From the NCBI GenBank assembly GCA_039720395.1, contig CM077827.1:21604375-21668374 (forward strand): 64,000 nucleotides of DNA, given 5' to 3'. Made by a program: the position numbers and the translations under genes. Shown here piece by piece: positions 21,701 through 32,944 of the stretch; the first letter of the stretch is position 1; the number at the start of each line of letters is the position of its first letter. The notes under the pieces are model-generated. The model saw only the letters and a list, made by a program, of their open reading frames with translations. It had not been told where the DNA came from and searched no databases. This DNA comes from Liquidambar formosana (Eukaryota; Streptophyta; Magnoliopsida; Saxifragales; Altingiaceae).

Positions 21701-23389
21701 AGAATCTGCTCCAAACCTTCGAAGGATTGCTATAAAGGTTCTCACCCAGACATGTTCTTCCTCAGGATGTGAAAGAAATTGGAGCATGTTTGCGTTGATT
21801 CATACAAAACTTCGCAATCGTCTTGCTATGTCAAAGTTGGAAGAACTTGTCTATGTGCATTACAATTTAAGGCTGCAGACTTGTAATTTGATGAATAGAT
21901 CTCATAATGATGAATACTACAATCCCATTGACTTGAATCATATATTTGATGATGAGGACATCTTAGATGATTGGATTCGGGAGACAGAGTAGCCTATACT
22001 GGATGAGAATGCACTAGAGCAAGGTGTTAATGTATTAGCCAACGATGAAGATCAAACAGCTGAGCCCTACTATGGCAGTAGCAGTCATTCACAAGGGGGT
22101 GATGCAAATACTGATGTAAGCAGTAGTAGTCGTTCACGGGGTGAGAGAAGAAGCCGTCGTAGTGAGAAAAATGTGGTACATGATGTCACAGACACAGACA
22201 CATCCAGTGGTGCTAACAGCTTTTTTAGTAAGGGTAGTGGTGGTGGTGGTGGTGGTTACAATTATAGTGACCAACCGCCAAGCCAAGAACAACAATGGGC
22301 TGAGGGCACTGAAAGTCATTATGGTACACATGGGGATTATGATAGGCCTCAACAGGACATGAGTAATGAACAAAAGAGGCACTCAAGACGGCATGGTGAG
22401 TTTTCGAGTCAACAAGATTATGGTATTCATGTAGGCGACTCGGCAACAATGCTTAACATTCATATGCGTGGCATGCAATTAGGGGGTGGTGATGCATACG
22501 GTCCACCACCATCACACCCACTCTAGAGATCTGTTAGCACTAGTGGTTGTGTTCGTAGTCGTAGGGGCCGTCGAGTGCCTACTGTACCAGAGGCTTATGC
22601 ACAACCACCACGCGGTCCACTAGTTTTTGATACATCTACAAGCACTAGTACTGGTGGTTACTATGATCGGGGTGATCATGGACAAGGGCATGGGTATGGA
22701 ACATCTGCAAGTACTAGCACTGGTGCTGGCTATGGATATCTCGATCGGGGATCCAGCATTTCTAGTGGTCCTACTGGTTATTTCAATGATGCATCAAGTA
22801 ACAGTAGTGGGACACAGATCCCCTATCCCCCACCCCAACCATATTATGGTGATTATGGGCAAGGTTCGAGTAGAGATACCTCTCATGATCCAATTGCTGC
22901 ACTAACGTTCAATATATTTTACAACCCCCCTTCATATGACCCACAAGAAGGTGATCAACACTTTGAGCCACATCGCTACTCTACATGGGAGTAACTTTTA
23001 TATCGGTATGTTACTTGCCAAAAAATTATTAATGTCAATTTCTTTATAATATGTAATGTTATTTACCCATCATTGATATATGATATTTATTTATGTTTTT
23101 GGGTGTATATTCTAATCTAAAACAGAAATATAGTGTTATTTCATTATATATTAGTGCGCTAGCGCCTATTTTTATATTTTTTTACCATATTATATGCATT
23201 GAGTTCATTATTTTGCTTATTTGATGGTTCCAATGTAATCATCATATTTTTTAGGAATTTTCTATGATTTTTTTCAAACTATTTTTCTTGCGTAAAGTTG
23301 CATCTCGCCCGAGACGAGACGTGTTGGGCGAGACCGAGATGAACGAGACCGAAACGAGACGGGGACCGAGACCGAGACTTTGAACCATG
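17866..23389 (+). mobile_element. Full-length hAT transposon, copy 2
   Basis: This 5524-bp element carries the same terminal repeats as copy 1, now CAGGGTTCAAAGTTTCGG on the left. It is flanked by its own perfect 8-bp target duplication ATGGCAAC (17858-17865 and 23390-23397). The different duplication shows it is an independent insertion, not an inverted segmental duplication. It has the same GC-rich leader (18228-18570), a longer poly-T run (18681-18719) and the same transposase gene organisation on the plus strand. Confidence 0.96.
19460..22994 (+). pseudogene. hAT transposase, disabled copy
   Basis: Exons are 19460-21178, 21265-21395, 21504-21579 and 21679-22994, colinear with copy 1. Exon 1 is one base shorter: a G was lost from the GGGG run after the BED finger (about 19594), giving a frameshift and stop at 19646-19648; the original frame resumes as the open stretch from 19645. 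A TAG at 21990-21992 replaces Gln just after hATC, and another TAG at 22524-22526 replaces Gln in the Gly/Ser/Tyr tail. At the position of copy 1's TGA this copy keeps Trp. DUF659 motifs (CDGWSARNKHP, SPCAAHCIDL) and hATC are otherwise intact. A TTTTTCAG acceptor just before the start (about 19432) suggests an intron in the 5' untranslated leader. Confidence 0.92.
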
Positions 23390-23397
23390 ATGGCAAC

Positions 23398-24519
23398 TTA
23401 GGCCATTGCCTAGGGCCTCACACCGAAGTACTAAAAAAAACACCTCACACCAAGATGGTCTTGTGTTTTTTGTCCATTACCTGAGGCCTTACACTCTCCT
23501 CATTTAATTCAATTCGTTTTTTTTGTCCTTCCTGGACAAAGCAATTTTTTTTTCTCTACATTTTGTTTTTCATTTCCAAAAGTAAGAGGAATTATTATTT
23601 TTAAACTATACAGAGAGCTTACTGATATAATGTATATATAGATATATATAAAGAGTATGGTACATAACAAGGCTCTATGGCCTTTCCTCTAAAATATTGG
23701 CAACTTTTTCTTTTTTTGTTTTTTTTGGTTCACTAAGGGTAAGATGGTAGAAGGGGGAAAGCCATAGGACCATACATCGGCATGAATGAATAGAGGTGAT
23801 GAAATAGCATACAAGACTGAGAAGCATGCCAAGTACAAGTGACTCGTAATCTTTGGTCAATAATCTAATACAATTTCATGGACTAAGATAAATCCCAAAA
23901 TTTAATCCCCATCTTTCAAAACTTTCCAAAATACTCCCATTAAAACTATACATTTTATTTAGCTTCTTGGCCTTCAGCTTTCATTCAAAGAAGCGTTTTA
24001 AATTCTTTTCGAGTATTTATTTAATCATCAGATTGGTATAAAGCGTATCAATTAGTCAAGTCAATTAGGTCTCAAACTATTAGTTTTTTAGTTGATAATG
24101 AATTATTTTTGTTTTTTATCAGCAATTGATAATGATATGTTGTGTAGTCATTGTTATTGTTGTTTCTCTCTTCTTCTTTTTTAAATATCTATTTTATGTT
24201 ATTTAATTTAATTTATTTACATATACGTACAAAAGGTCAAAATCTATAATAATGTTATTTGTCATAATTATAAAATATCTTATGTTGTTTCGTGCATTAC
24301 AAGGGTGACTCTAGTTAATATCTTAAATATTGAAGAGGCCTCGCTTAGGATTTTTGCCTTAGGCCTCAAAGTGTATTGAGTCTGCCCTAATTATAGTAGA
24401 TTTAGGACATGGCTTAGAAGATGTGGAAGAGGGTGAGGTTACTAGCTCCTTTAGCAGTGAAGAGTCTTCGTAGATGGAAAACTTGTAGCTGATTTCATGT
24501 TTATAATTTGGGAGACACG
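23398..24519. other. Remainder of the older hAT-like element and flank
   Basis: Positions 23398-24389 complete the older element (AGGCCTC-rich ends, AT-rich middle, TA-rich run near 23630-23650). 24390-24519 is flanking sequence without a recognisable gene. Confidence 0.55.
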
Positions 24520-24524
24520 TTTAT

Positions 24525-24838
24525 TGTTGGAAATATACCACATCTCACATCAATTAAATATCGAGTTTAACATGTCTTCATATACCTGTTTGGGCTTCCA
24601 CTTATAAGCTTAGGCTTGTAAGTTGGAAACTTAACATAGTATCAGAGCATGTCATTCTTGGGCTATTGAGCCCGTATTTGTTGCTCACGTGACAGGCCTA
24701 TGTTAAGCTTGCATGTGAGGGGGAGTGTTGGAAATATATCACATCCCACATCGCCCAAATATTGGGTTTGACATAACTTTATATACCTGTTTGGCCCCTC
24801 CACTTATAAGCTGAGGCTTTTAAGTTGGAAACTTAACA
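24525..24838 (+). mobile_element. TRIM (miniature LTR retrotransposon), complete
   Basis: Two direct LTRs, 24525-24636 (112 bp) and 24726-24838 (113 bp), both start TGTTGGAAATATA and end GGAAACTTAACA. They enclose only 89 bp. TAGTATCAGAGCA (24637) directly after the first LTR is an iMet-type primer-binding site, and GTGAGGGGGAG (24715-24725) before the second is the polypurine tract. A perfect 5-bp duplication TTTAT flanks the element (24520-24524, 24839-24843). There is no coding capacity. It lacks the 5S-like box of Cassandra TRIMs, so it belongs to another TRIM family. Confidence 0.93.
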
Positions 24839-24843
24839 TTTAT

Positions 24844-26706
24844 GAATAAAAAGAATGCTGTCTTTGAAGGCTTGGATTTTGGGTGACAGTTCAAAAATGT
24901 TGATGTTGAGAATCAGGTAGGTTGTTATGGTTACTTTGGAATCAAGGTGAAGTCTATAGTTTTAAGGGATGATTTGGTTGAATCAATTGATAGCACGGAC
25001 CTTGCTTGTTCTTCGAATGAGGAATTATTTTTCATTAGCCTTCTAATGACTTTGCTCAAGTTCTTTCTACAAAATCACTTGTAAGATCCATTTATACTCC
25101 CCATGTAGAAGGGAATGGGTTTTTTTTTTTTTTTGGGAAATTAGCGTAAAGTCCATTATTTAAGACTAGACATAGGTTCATGGTAAAAACTTATATAGCC
25201 ATAAGTCCATTTTTAAGTGAAATGGTAGTATATTTGTGAGTCTTAAGTACATAAAGTCAGTTGTACCCTTAAGTTGTTATTTTTATTTTTCAAACTTTAA
25301 AATAACATAACTTTTAATATATACATTGATTTTCAATAAAATTTATAATTTTGAAATATATTCGTCAAGCCCTTGGAAACAAAACCCATGATGAATATGA
25401 AATTACGTACAAATATAAAACAGTTACGTTGACTACATGTAACTGTTTGAAACAATTACATGTAACTATTTTAAAAAAAACAATAATATTTTGAATATTT
25501 GTGTAATTTGAGTTCAATATTATATTAAAACAATTAAATATAAGTGCTTGTGATTAAATTTAATTATTTAAAACGTTTAAATTTAAGTGATTGTGACTAA
25601 ATCTAAAATTTTAAAATAAATTGTGTGAAACAATTTCATTTAACTGTTTTAAAATAATTTCAATTACAAACGTAGGAGAAATTCCACTTCTACACCCAAT
25701 TGCCCTTATGTTCTTCCTAGAAAAGCTAAGTATGTGAATGGCATTACAAACAAATACTTTTTGCCTTATATATATTTTTAAAATGCTAATATTACCCCAC
25801 AGATCCCAACCCCTCCCCACTTCTCTACCTCTCTCACGCATTCTAAAACAAGCCACTCCTTTACATTGTTATTTTTTATTTTTTATTTGTTTCCTTCTAT
25901 TTACATTGTTAGTTTCTTGCTCTTGCTGGAAAAGAGAGAAATATGAGAGAGAAGATGAAAAAGATATGGAGTAAAAAAGAAGAGAGAAGTAGGGGTGGAG
26001 GGCACGGATAGGGTCTAACAAACCTGGAACAATAGATGGTCACGAAGCACAATTAAAGGGGCTGGAGACCAAAATCGACGACCAAATCTTTAAATGTAAC
26101 AAAACTTTAAATAATTGTACAATATCAATGATAAAGATTGTAAAGGGAAGTAAATCGGTCACCACTTGACGCCACATGCAAAATTCCCAAAACTACTAGA
26201 AGAATAAGGAGAATGAGAAATCAAGGGAGGAAGGAACATAGTGCATTCCTTTGTTGGCGGTGAGATGTGGGCGACAACGGAAGGTGTTGATGAGCAGCGA
26301 TGAAGAGTGAGAGAGTATTTGAAAGGGAGAGGTATTGAGTTAGAGGCAACCTCATGCAAAACAGTAGAGAAAGGTTCACAATGCAAGGGTGTTTTGGTCT
26401 AAAAAAATATAAGATGGACCTTTAGCTATTGGACCTTAGCTATTAAGATTTTACAGTGGACTTATGGTTGCATATGTTCAAATTTATGGACTTTTCTTTT
26501 CTTTTTTTTTTGGGATCATAGACTCTTAATTTTTCTTCCTAATATACAAGTCAATAAGTCATCCATGTGGGTCTAGCCCAATTTTTAAAATCTCTTTCCA
26601 TGAGTGACAATCACTTTTAAAAACCTCTTAAATAGAACAGGTGTAGAAACCCCAATTTTGTAAGGAACTTTTTGCAAATCGCCTAACCCACAATTGGCGG
26701 TATAAA
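24844..26706. other. Non-coding AT-rich stretch
   Basis: No gene is recognised. A T-run followed by GGGAAATTAGCGTAAAGTCC (25134) and, near 26410-26470, repeated GGACCTTTAGCTATT-like sequence may mark the ends of another non-autonomous element related to the one at 5587. Short homopolymer runs are common. Confidence 0.45.
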
Positions 26707-27055
26707 CACCTTTGATTATTGAATACAACAATATAATTGATGATCGGAAGGCTCAAGCACCTTTGATCATCAAATTGGACATTCCAATTGATGATTGAAT
26801 GGTAAACCTTCGATCATCAAAGTAAGCATTCCAATTGACAATCAAATGGCTTAAAGGCCTAAAATCATCAAATGCAAACCTTCTAACTGACGATCGGATG
26901 GTAATCACCTTTGATCCTCAAATTCCAACTTTTAATTGACGATTGGATGGTTCAAACACCTCCAATCATCAAATAAAACTTTTAAACACCTCTGATCATA
27001 AAATACAACATTCCAAAATACAACATTCCAATTGACAAATAGACAATTCAAACAT
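26707..27055. repeat. Degenerate ~50-bp minisatellite
   Basis: Seven imperfect copies (starts near 26707, 26758, 26808, 26859, 26907, 26958 and 26988; the sixth is short) share the plan CACCTTTGATCATCAAAT, then ACATTCCAATTGA, then CGATCGGATGG. The first part is close to palindromic (TTTGATCATCAAA). There is no coding content. Confidence 0.85.
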
Positions 27056-27685
27056 TGCTTTTCATAAAATTTGTTTTCCATATTCAATGATTAAAGAAGT
27101 TTCATAAACACCTATGTAGACCTATCAATGGACTGGATTCTAGTCCAAATCCGATCCAAAAAACCGGATATGGGTAATGATTTTAAAATCCAATAACCTG
27201 AATGTCCGATTATTTAACGAATCGGATTTGGATTTAGGTTGATCCGATCCGTTAAGGATCCAATCCAACAAAGTGAATTATATATATATAGATAGATTGG
27301 GATGCCATTTTTTATGATTGTTTGATAGATATATTTATATATACACTTGTTATGGATGAGTGCGTTTCTATAATATAGATTGTTTGATATCATAATTGAG
27401 CAGATTTTTTTTTCTATGGTTGTTTGAATGATATGTCATCATTATTTTATTTATATTATTATTGACAGATTTCATATTTGTACAATTTTGTTGCACTTGT
27501 TCTTTTGGATTATTGGATATATTAGTGCTTTTTGGTTCTAATTGATAGGAGAAGTGGGATCAATTTAATTCATAATGTTTATTTTTTTCTTCTAATCACA
27601 AGTAAGCACTAGTTGAATTAGGTAGGCCGTAGGTAGATCTTTGAGACTTTTGTCACCAGAATTTTAGACTAGATATATAGGTTAT

Positions 27686-28033
27686 TGTTACTCCCTTGAT
27701 TATTGCAATAAACACCTATGCAAAATATGCAATATAATTGCACAATTCATGTAAAGGAACTTTCCCTTGTTTTCATTTTGTTTTCCTTAATTCAAGCTAT
27801 AGTTGACTGATTCATAATTCTTAGGAAATCTTGATCTGGTAGGAGAGAGTTTCCGGATTAGTTGGGAGTAATTGTTGGCATTGATTGTTAGGATGCCTCT
27901 ATATAATGTAATGATGAAAGATGAATGAGCAGAGAAGAATTATTCCAATTATTTTAGAGTAATTTAGTGAGAATTATCTTATTCCTTAGTGATTTCTTGT
28001 TCTGTTGTTCTGTGAACTCTTGGGTTCTTACCA
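27686..28033 (+). repeat. 5' LTR of the defective chromovirus
   Basis: 348 bp, TGTTACTCCC to GTTCTTACCA, matching 32598-32944. Differences from the 3' LTR include about ten changes in the first 80 bases. The flanks (GTTAT before, GTATT after the 3' LTR) are only a weak target duplication, consistent with an old insertion. Confidence 0.92.
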
Positions 28034-28034
28034 T

Positions 28035-28047
28035 TTGGTATCAAAGC
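28035..28047 (+). other. Primer-binding site of the chromovirus
   Basis: TTGGTATCAAAGC just inside the 5' LTR matches the iMet tRNA site except for one base (AAAGC for AGAGC). Confidence 0.8.
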
Positions 28048-28062
28048 ATTGATCCTATCATA

Positions 28063-29553
28063 ATGTCTGCACCACCTGGTTTTGAAATATTAGCAGACCA
28101 CCCTGATGGCGATATGCGTGATGAGCTTGCAACTAACAAACGTGATGTTGGAGATCTAAGCACTCGAATGATTGAACTTACAAGGATTGTTCTCTCTATT
28201 TAGGCCAATCTTACCAATCTACTTTCTCAACCTCATCACCCTCCACCACAACCTCCACACCCACATGTTAACCCACCTATTGGTCCTATTCCACCATAAC
28301 CACCACAACCTCCATCCCCACATGTTAACCCACCTATTGGTCCTGTTCACCCGCAACCACAACATGATCCACCCCCACGTGTTGACCCACCTATTCACCC
28401 ACCCTACCCACCGCTGCGACAATCACCTGCCTTCAATGGCTTCCAAGGATGACCTATACAGCTCGATTTTCCCACCTTTGATGGCATTGACCTAGAGGGC
28501 TGGTTTTCAAAGCACAACAGTTTCGATCTCTTAATGGGATCCCAAATGAGCATATGGCGGACTTGGCATCAGTTCACCTCCTTAGTGATGCCATTCTATG
28601 GTATCAAATGCTTTTGAAATCAGCGGGGCGTCCCACCTGGTATGAATTCAGCAGAGCTTTGGTTTGGTTCCAATGAAGATGATGATCGTGAGGGCTCTAT
28701 GGCTAAGCTTCGACAAACCATGACAGTTCGAGAATATCAAGCGAAATTCAAATGCCTTGCGAATCGTAGTCTTTTCTTACTTAAGGCATTTTTGGTTCAT
28801 TGTTTCATTTCAGGTCTTCATGAAGATATTCGTGTTGGCGTGAAATTGATGAATCACACTATGGTCCAAACATATTCTATTGCACGACAACAAGAGGAAG
28901 CTATTAATGCCATTGTCACCACAATGTCCAAACGACATTCCACCAGATCTAATTCTTTACGGCCATTACCATCATCACTTGCATCGTCTCCGGCTCTTCC
29001 TGCACCTCCATCTAAATGGATTACCCTCACTTCATCCACTTCAACAACAATTCCACCCAGTGTTCGACGTCTTAGCATTGCCGAACAATACAAAAGACGA
29101 GCCAAAAATCTTTGCTTTAATTGTGATGAGCAATTTCAGCCTGGGTATGGATGTAAACGACCTCAACTATTGCTTCTAGAGATTGATGAAGGATCTGACG
29201 AGGAAGACTTACTGGAACAAATAGAGGAAAATGTTCTGCCTGTGGAAATCTCCCTTAATTCTATGATGGGGACGCAACACCCAGAGACTATTCGGCTACT
29301 TGGCTACATTAAACAACAACCCTTGATAATACTAGTCGACTCCGGATCAACTCACAATTTCCTCCACCCAAAGATAGCCAAGCTTTATGGCCTCCTAGCT
29401 GCTACTAATAAACCCATGAATGTTACTGTAGCTAATGGCTCCAAACTACAAAGTTCAAGTATTTGTGTTGGGCTAGACTTTAAATTACAAGGGTATAGAT
29501 TCTGTTCAGATTTTTTTTTCTCTTGCCTCTATGTGGTTATGATGTTGTGTTAG
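28063..29553 (+). pseudogene. gag and protease of the chromovirus, broken
   Basis: The frame starts MSAPPGFEILADHPDG (28063) and meets stops at 28201-28203 and 28297-28299 within a proline-rich section. It reopens in the same frame at 28642 with gag sequence (LRQTMTVREYQAKFKCL). The zinc knuckle is CFNCDEQFQPGYGC (from about 29113), where Tyr stands in place of the usual His ligand. The aspartic protease site is VDSGSTHNF (about 29335). An expanded T-run near 29505-29515 shifts the frame, and the stop follows at 29551-29553. Confidence 0.88.
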
Positions 29554-29776
29554 GAGCTGATTGGCTTCGATCCCTTTGCATTATTATATGGGATTTTGGT
29601 TAAATGACAATGAAATTCAGAAATGGTGACCAACAAGTCTACTTAACTGGGTTAAGCCCTTCCTTTGAAGCAGTAAAGAGTTCAAGAGAATTTCACAACT
29701 TTATGATACAATAGAGGCAAGGGTTCTTTATACATCTTTTGCATGCCCAGTCCCTCAGCTGCACGAAATTGACCCT

Positions 29777-30607
29777 GTGGTCTCTTCCTTGCTTAATCCA
29801 TATACGGATGTCTTTGGTGAGCCACATGGGTTGCCACCTAACCGAAACCAAGATCTTCGTATCCCATCGGTACTTGGAAGCACACCAACAAATGTTCGAC
29901 CATATAGATATCCACATTTTCAAAAGAATGAAATTGAGAAGTTAATAAGGGAAATGCGTGACTCAGGCATTGTGCGACCTAGCACAAGTCCATTTTCCTC
30001 TCCAGTTATTTTGGTCAAGAAAAAAGATGGTAGTTGGCGATGGTGTGTGGACTACCACACCCTTAATCGTATTACAATGAAGGATAGATATCCTATACCA
30101 GTCATTGATGAGCTGCTAGATGAACTTCATGGGGCTGCAATTTTTTCCAAATTGGATCTTCAATCTGGGTATCACCAAATAAGGGTGCATGATGCTGACA
30201 TATCCAAAATGGCCTTCCATACTCAGGACGGACATTATGAATTTCTTGCCATGCCATTTGGCCTATCCAATGCACCAACCACATTCCAAAGTCTCATGAA
30301 TGAGGTATTTCGGCCCTTCCTTCGCAAGTTTGTGCTCGTATTTTTTGATGATATTCTCGTATATAGTCAAAATATACAGGAGCATTTGGTTCACCTACAC
30401 CAGGTATTACAACTACTACGATCCAATCAATTGTATGTGAAGCAAAGCAAATGCCCTTTTGCCAAATCTTTAGTGGAGTACTTGGGCCATAAAATTTCAA
30501 ATAAAGGAGTGCAAGTCGATCCCTCTAAAATTGAAGCAATGCAAAATTGGCTCAAGCCTTCTACTCTCGATTTTTGGGTCTCACAGGCTACTATCGCAAA
30601 TATGTAA
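29777..30607 (+). pseudogene. Reverse transcriptase of the chromovirus
   Basis: Ty3/gypsy reverse transcriptase signatures are in order: LIREMRDSGIVRPSTSPFSS, LVKKKDGSWRWCVDY, FSKLDLQSGYHQIR, FLAMPFGLSNAPTTF, and the catalytic FFDDILVYS at about 30341. The frame is open through the palm but shifts near 30570, where sequence continuing to RNase H moves to another frame. Confidence 0.93.
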
Positions 30608-31310
30608 AAGATTATGGTAAAATTGCTGCACCTCTAACTCAAATGCTCCGAAAAGATTCCTTTCGTTGGTTTCTTGATGCCGAAAGGAGTGTTGAGGAAC
30701 TTAAGACGGCACTTTCATCCACTTCTACACTTGCCTTTCCAGATTTCTCTCGTGAGTTTGTTCTTGAATGTGATGCATCAAGTTCAAGAATAGGTGCTGT
30801 TTTTTCTCAAGGTGGCCAACCCATTTCTTATCTTAGTAAGAAATTTGCTGACAAAAACCTTAGCCTATCAATCTATGATAAGGAATTGCTGGTCATCATT
30901 AATATTGTGAAGAAATGGAGAATGTATTTGCAAGGGCGACATTTCAAGATTCCAACGGATCATCGGACCTTAAAATACTTCATGAAGCAACGATTATCAA
31001 CAATGGAGCAGCAAAATCGGCTCATAAAGCTTATGGGGTATGACTATGAGATAGTATACCGTAAAGGCAAAGTTGCTGCCGATGCCCTTTCCCGCCTACA
31101 AGGAGAGGCAACAACTTATGCTATCTCAGCTCCAGTATTTACTGCCATGGATGAAATTATCAAGGATAACCGTAGGACTCGTATATCACTAACATCATTC
31201 AACAACTCCAAGAGGACCCAAATTCTATTCCACATTAAACTTTTAACCATGGTGTCCTGCGCTACAAGGGTCGGGTTGTTCTTCATTTTTTATCAACATA
31301 GTGCCAAAAT
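30570..31310 (+). pseudogene. RNase H of the chromovirus
   Basis: After LTGYYRKYVKDYGKIAAPL, the gypsy RNase H is recognised by ECDASSSRIGAVFSQ (about 30766), SLSIYDKELLVI, TDHRTLKYFM and the closing KVAADALSRL (about 31070-31100). Its frame loses retroelement identity around 31220-31310, where another shift brings the integrase frame in. Confidence 0.9.
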
Positions 31311-32570
31311 GTGTTTCATGAGTTTCATGCGTCCCCAATTGGGGGTCACTTTGGATTCCTCCCTATTTACAAACGTGTCTCAACCAATATCTATTGGAAG
31401 GGTATGAAAAAAGATGTAAAGAGATACGTGGCTGAATGTGATGTGTGCCAAAGAAATAAGTATGAAACCGTGACCCATTCTGGTCTTCTTCAACCACTGC
31501 CTATACTAACTGAAGTGTGGACAGATGTGTCTATGGATTTCATTGATGGACTTCCCAGTTCATTCTGTAAGACTTCTATCATGGTTGTGGTAGACCAGTT
31601 TAGCAAATCAGCCCATTTCACACCATTGGCTCATCCCTATATTGCTACAAGTGTTGTAGAACTCTTTGTTCAAGATGTTGCCAAACTCCATGGAATGCCA
31701 CAGACTATTTTCAGTGATAGAGATGTTGTGTTCCTTGGTTAATTTTGGGAGGCCTATTTTCAAATGCAAGGTACCCAACTCCGCAAAAGCACCGCATATC
31801 ATCCCCAAACGGATAGCCAAACCGAGGTAGTCAATCGATCCACTGAACAATATTTGCGGTGTTTTGCTGGGCATCACCCTCATCAGTGGACCAAATATCT
31901 CTCTTGGGCAGAATTTTGGTACAACACCTCCTACCACAGCTCCATTACAATGTCTCCTTTTCAAGCTATCAATAGGTGTCTTCCATCGAAGATTGACTCC
32001 TACATTCCAGGAACTACCAATGTTCATTCTGTTGATAGAGCACTTCAAGATCGTGACGAGCTTCTTAAATTCTTGAAAACCAATCTCGAGCATGCTCAAA
32101 GTCGAATGAAGATGCAAAGAGATCAACACCGTAGTGAACGGGAGTTTAATGTGGGAGATTGGGTCTTCTTAAAGCTCCAACAATATAAGCAACAGTCACT
32201 AAGGAATAAAGGAGGCCATAAACTAAACCCTCGCTTTTATGGACCGTATAAGGTTCAAGCTTGTATTGGATCTATTGCCTACAGGCTTAAGTTACCAGAA
32301 GGTTTACGCATTCATCCAGTTTTTCATATGTCCTTACTTAAGAAAAGGATTGGTGAGTTTGTTCCCACAAGTATCGTCTTACCACCAGTTTTGGATAGGG
32401 AAACCCAAGCATGGCAACTAACAAAGATTTTGGATAGGGGCATTTTTAAACATCAGAACAGAGCTGTTACTAAGTTATTTATTCAATATGAAGGACACCC
32501 AGCAGAAGAAGCTTCATGGGAGTTCTATGATGACATTGTGGCTCGATTCCCTAACTTTATGACTTGAGGA
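31311..32570 (+). pseudogene. Integrase and C-terminal chromodomain of the chromovirus
   Basis: The HHCC zinc region reads FHEFHASPIGGHFG with CDVCQRNK. The catalytic triad is Asp in MDFIDGLP, Asp in FSDRDVVF and Glu in TEVVNR. An in-frame TAA at 31740-31742 interrupts the core after VVFLG; the frame then continues to 32567. The end contains the GPY/F-type segment (RFYGPYKV, AYRLKLPEG, HPVFHMSLLKK) and a chromodomain-like tail (LFIQYEGHPAEEASWEFYDD), placing the element among the chromoviruses. Short LTRs and total length (5.26 kb) suggest the Reina clade. Confidence 0.92.
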
Positions 32571-32597
32571 CAAGTCAAAAAAAATGAAGGGGTGAAT

Positions 32598-32944
32598 TGT
32601 TATGCCCTTGATTATTGCAATAAACACATGCAAATTATGCGATATAATTGCATAATTCGTTTAAAGGAAGTTTCCCTTGTTTTCCTTTTGTTTTCTTTAA
32701 TTCAAGCTATAGTTGACTGATTCCTAATTCTTAGGAAATCTTGATCTGGTAGGAGAGAGTTTTGGGATTAGTTAGGAGTAATTGTTGGCATTGATTGTTA
32801 GGATGCCTCTATATAATGTAATGATGAAAGATAAATGACAAGAGAAGAATTATTCCAATTATTTTAGAGTAATTTAGGGAGTAATTATCTTATTCCTTAG
32901 TGATTTCTTGTTTTGTTGTTCTGTGAGCTCTTAGGTTCTTACCA
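32598..32944 (+). repeat. 3' LTR of the chromovirus
   Basis: 347 bp, partner of 27686-28033, preceded by a purine-rich tract (about 32576-32597, AAAAAAATGAAGGGGTGAA). It ends GTTCTTACCA. Confidence 0.92.

Larger units (their letters stand above)
17840..24389. mobile_element. Older ~1-kb hAT-like element interrupted by hAT copy 2
   Basis: The left end CACTGCCGGCTCAA and right end (other strand) TAGGGCAGACTCAA match at 9 of 14 positions. Both are followed inside by AGGCC-rich sequence (TTAGGCCATTGCCTAGGGCC and GGCCTAAGGC). The flanks ATTATAGC and ATTATAGT (17832-17839, 24390-24397) form a 7/8 target duplication. hAT copy 2 with its target duplication inserted only 26 bp from the left end. What remains is about 1018 bp and non-coding. 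Confidence 0.6.
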
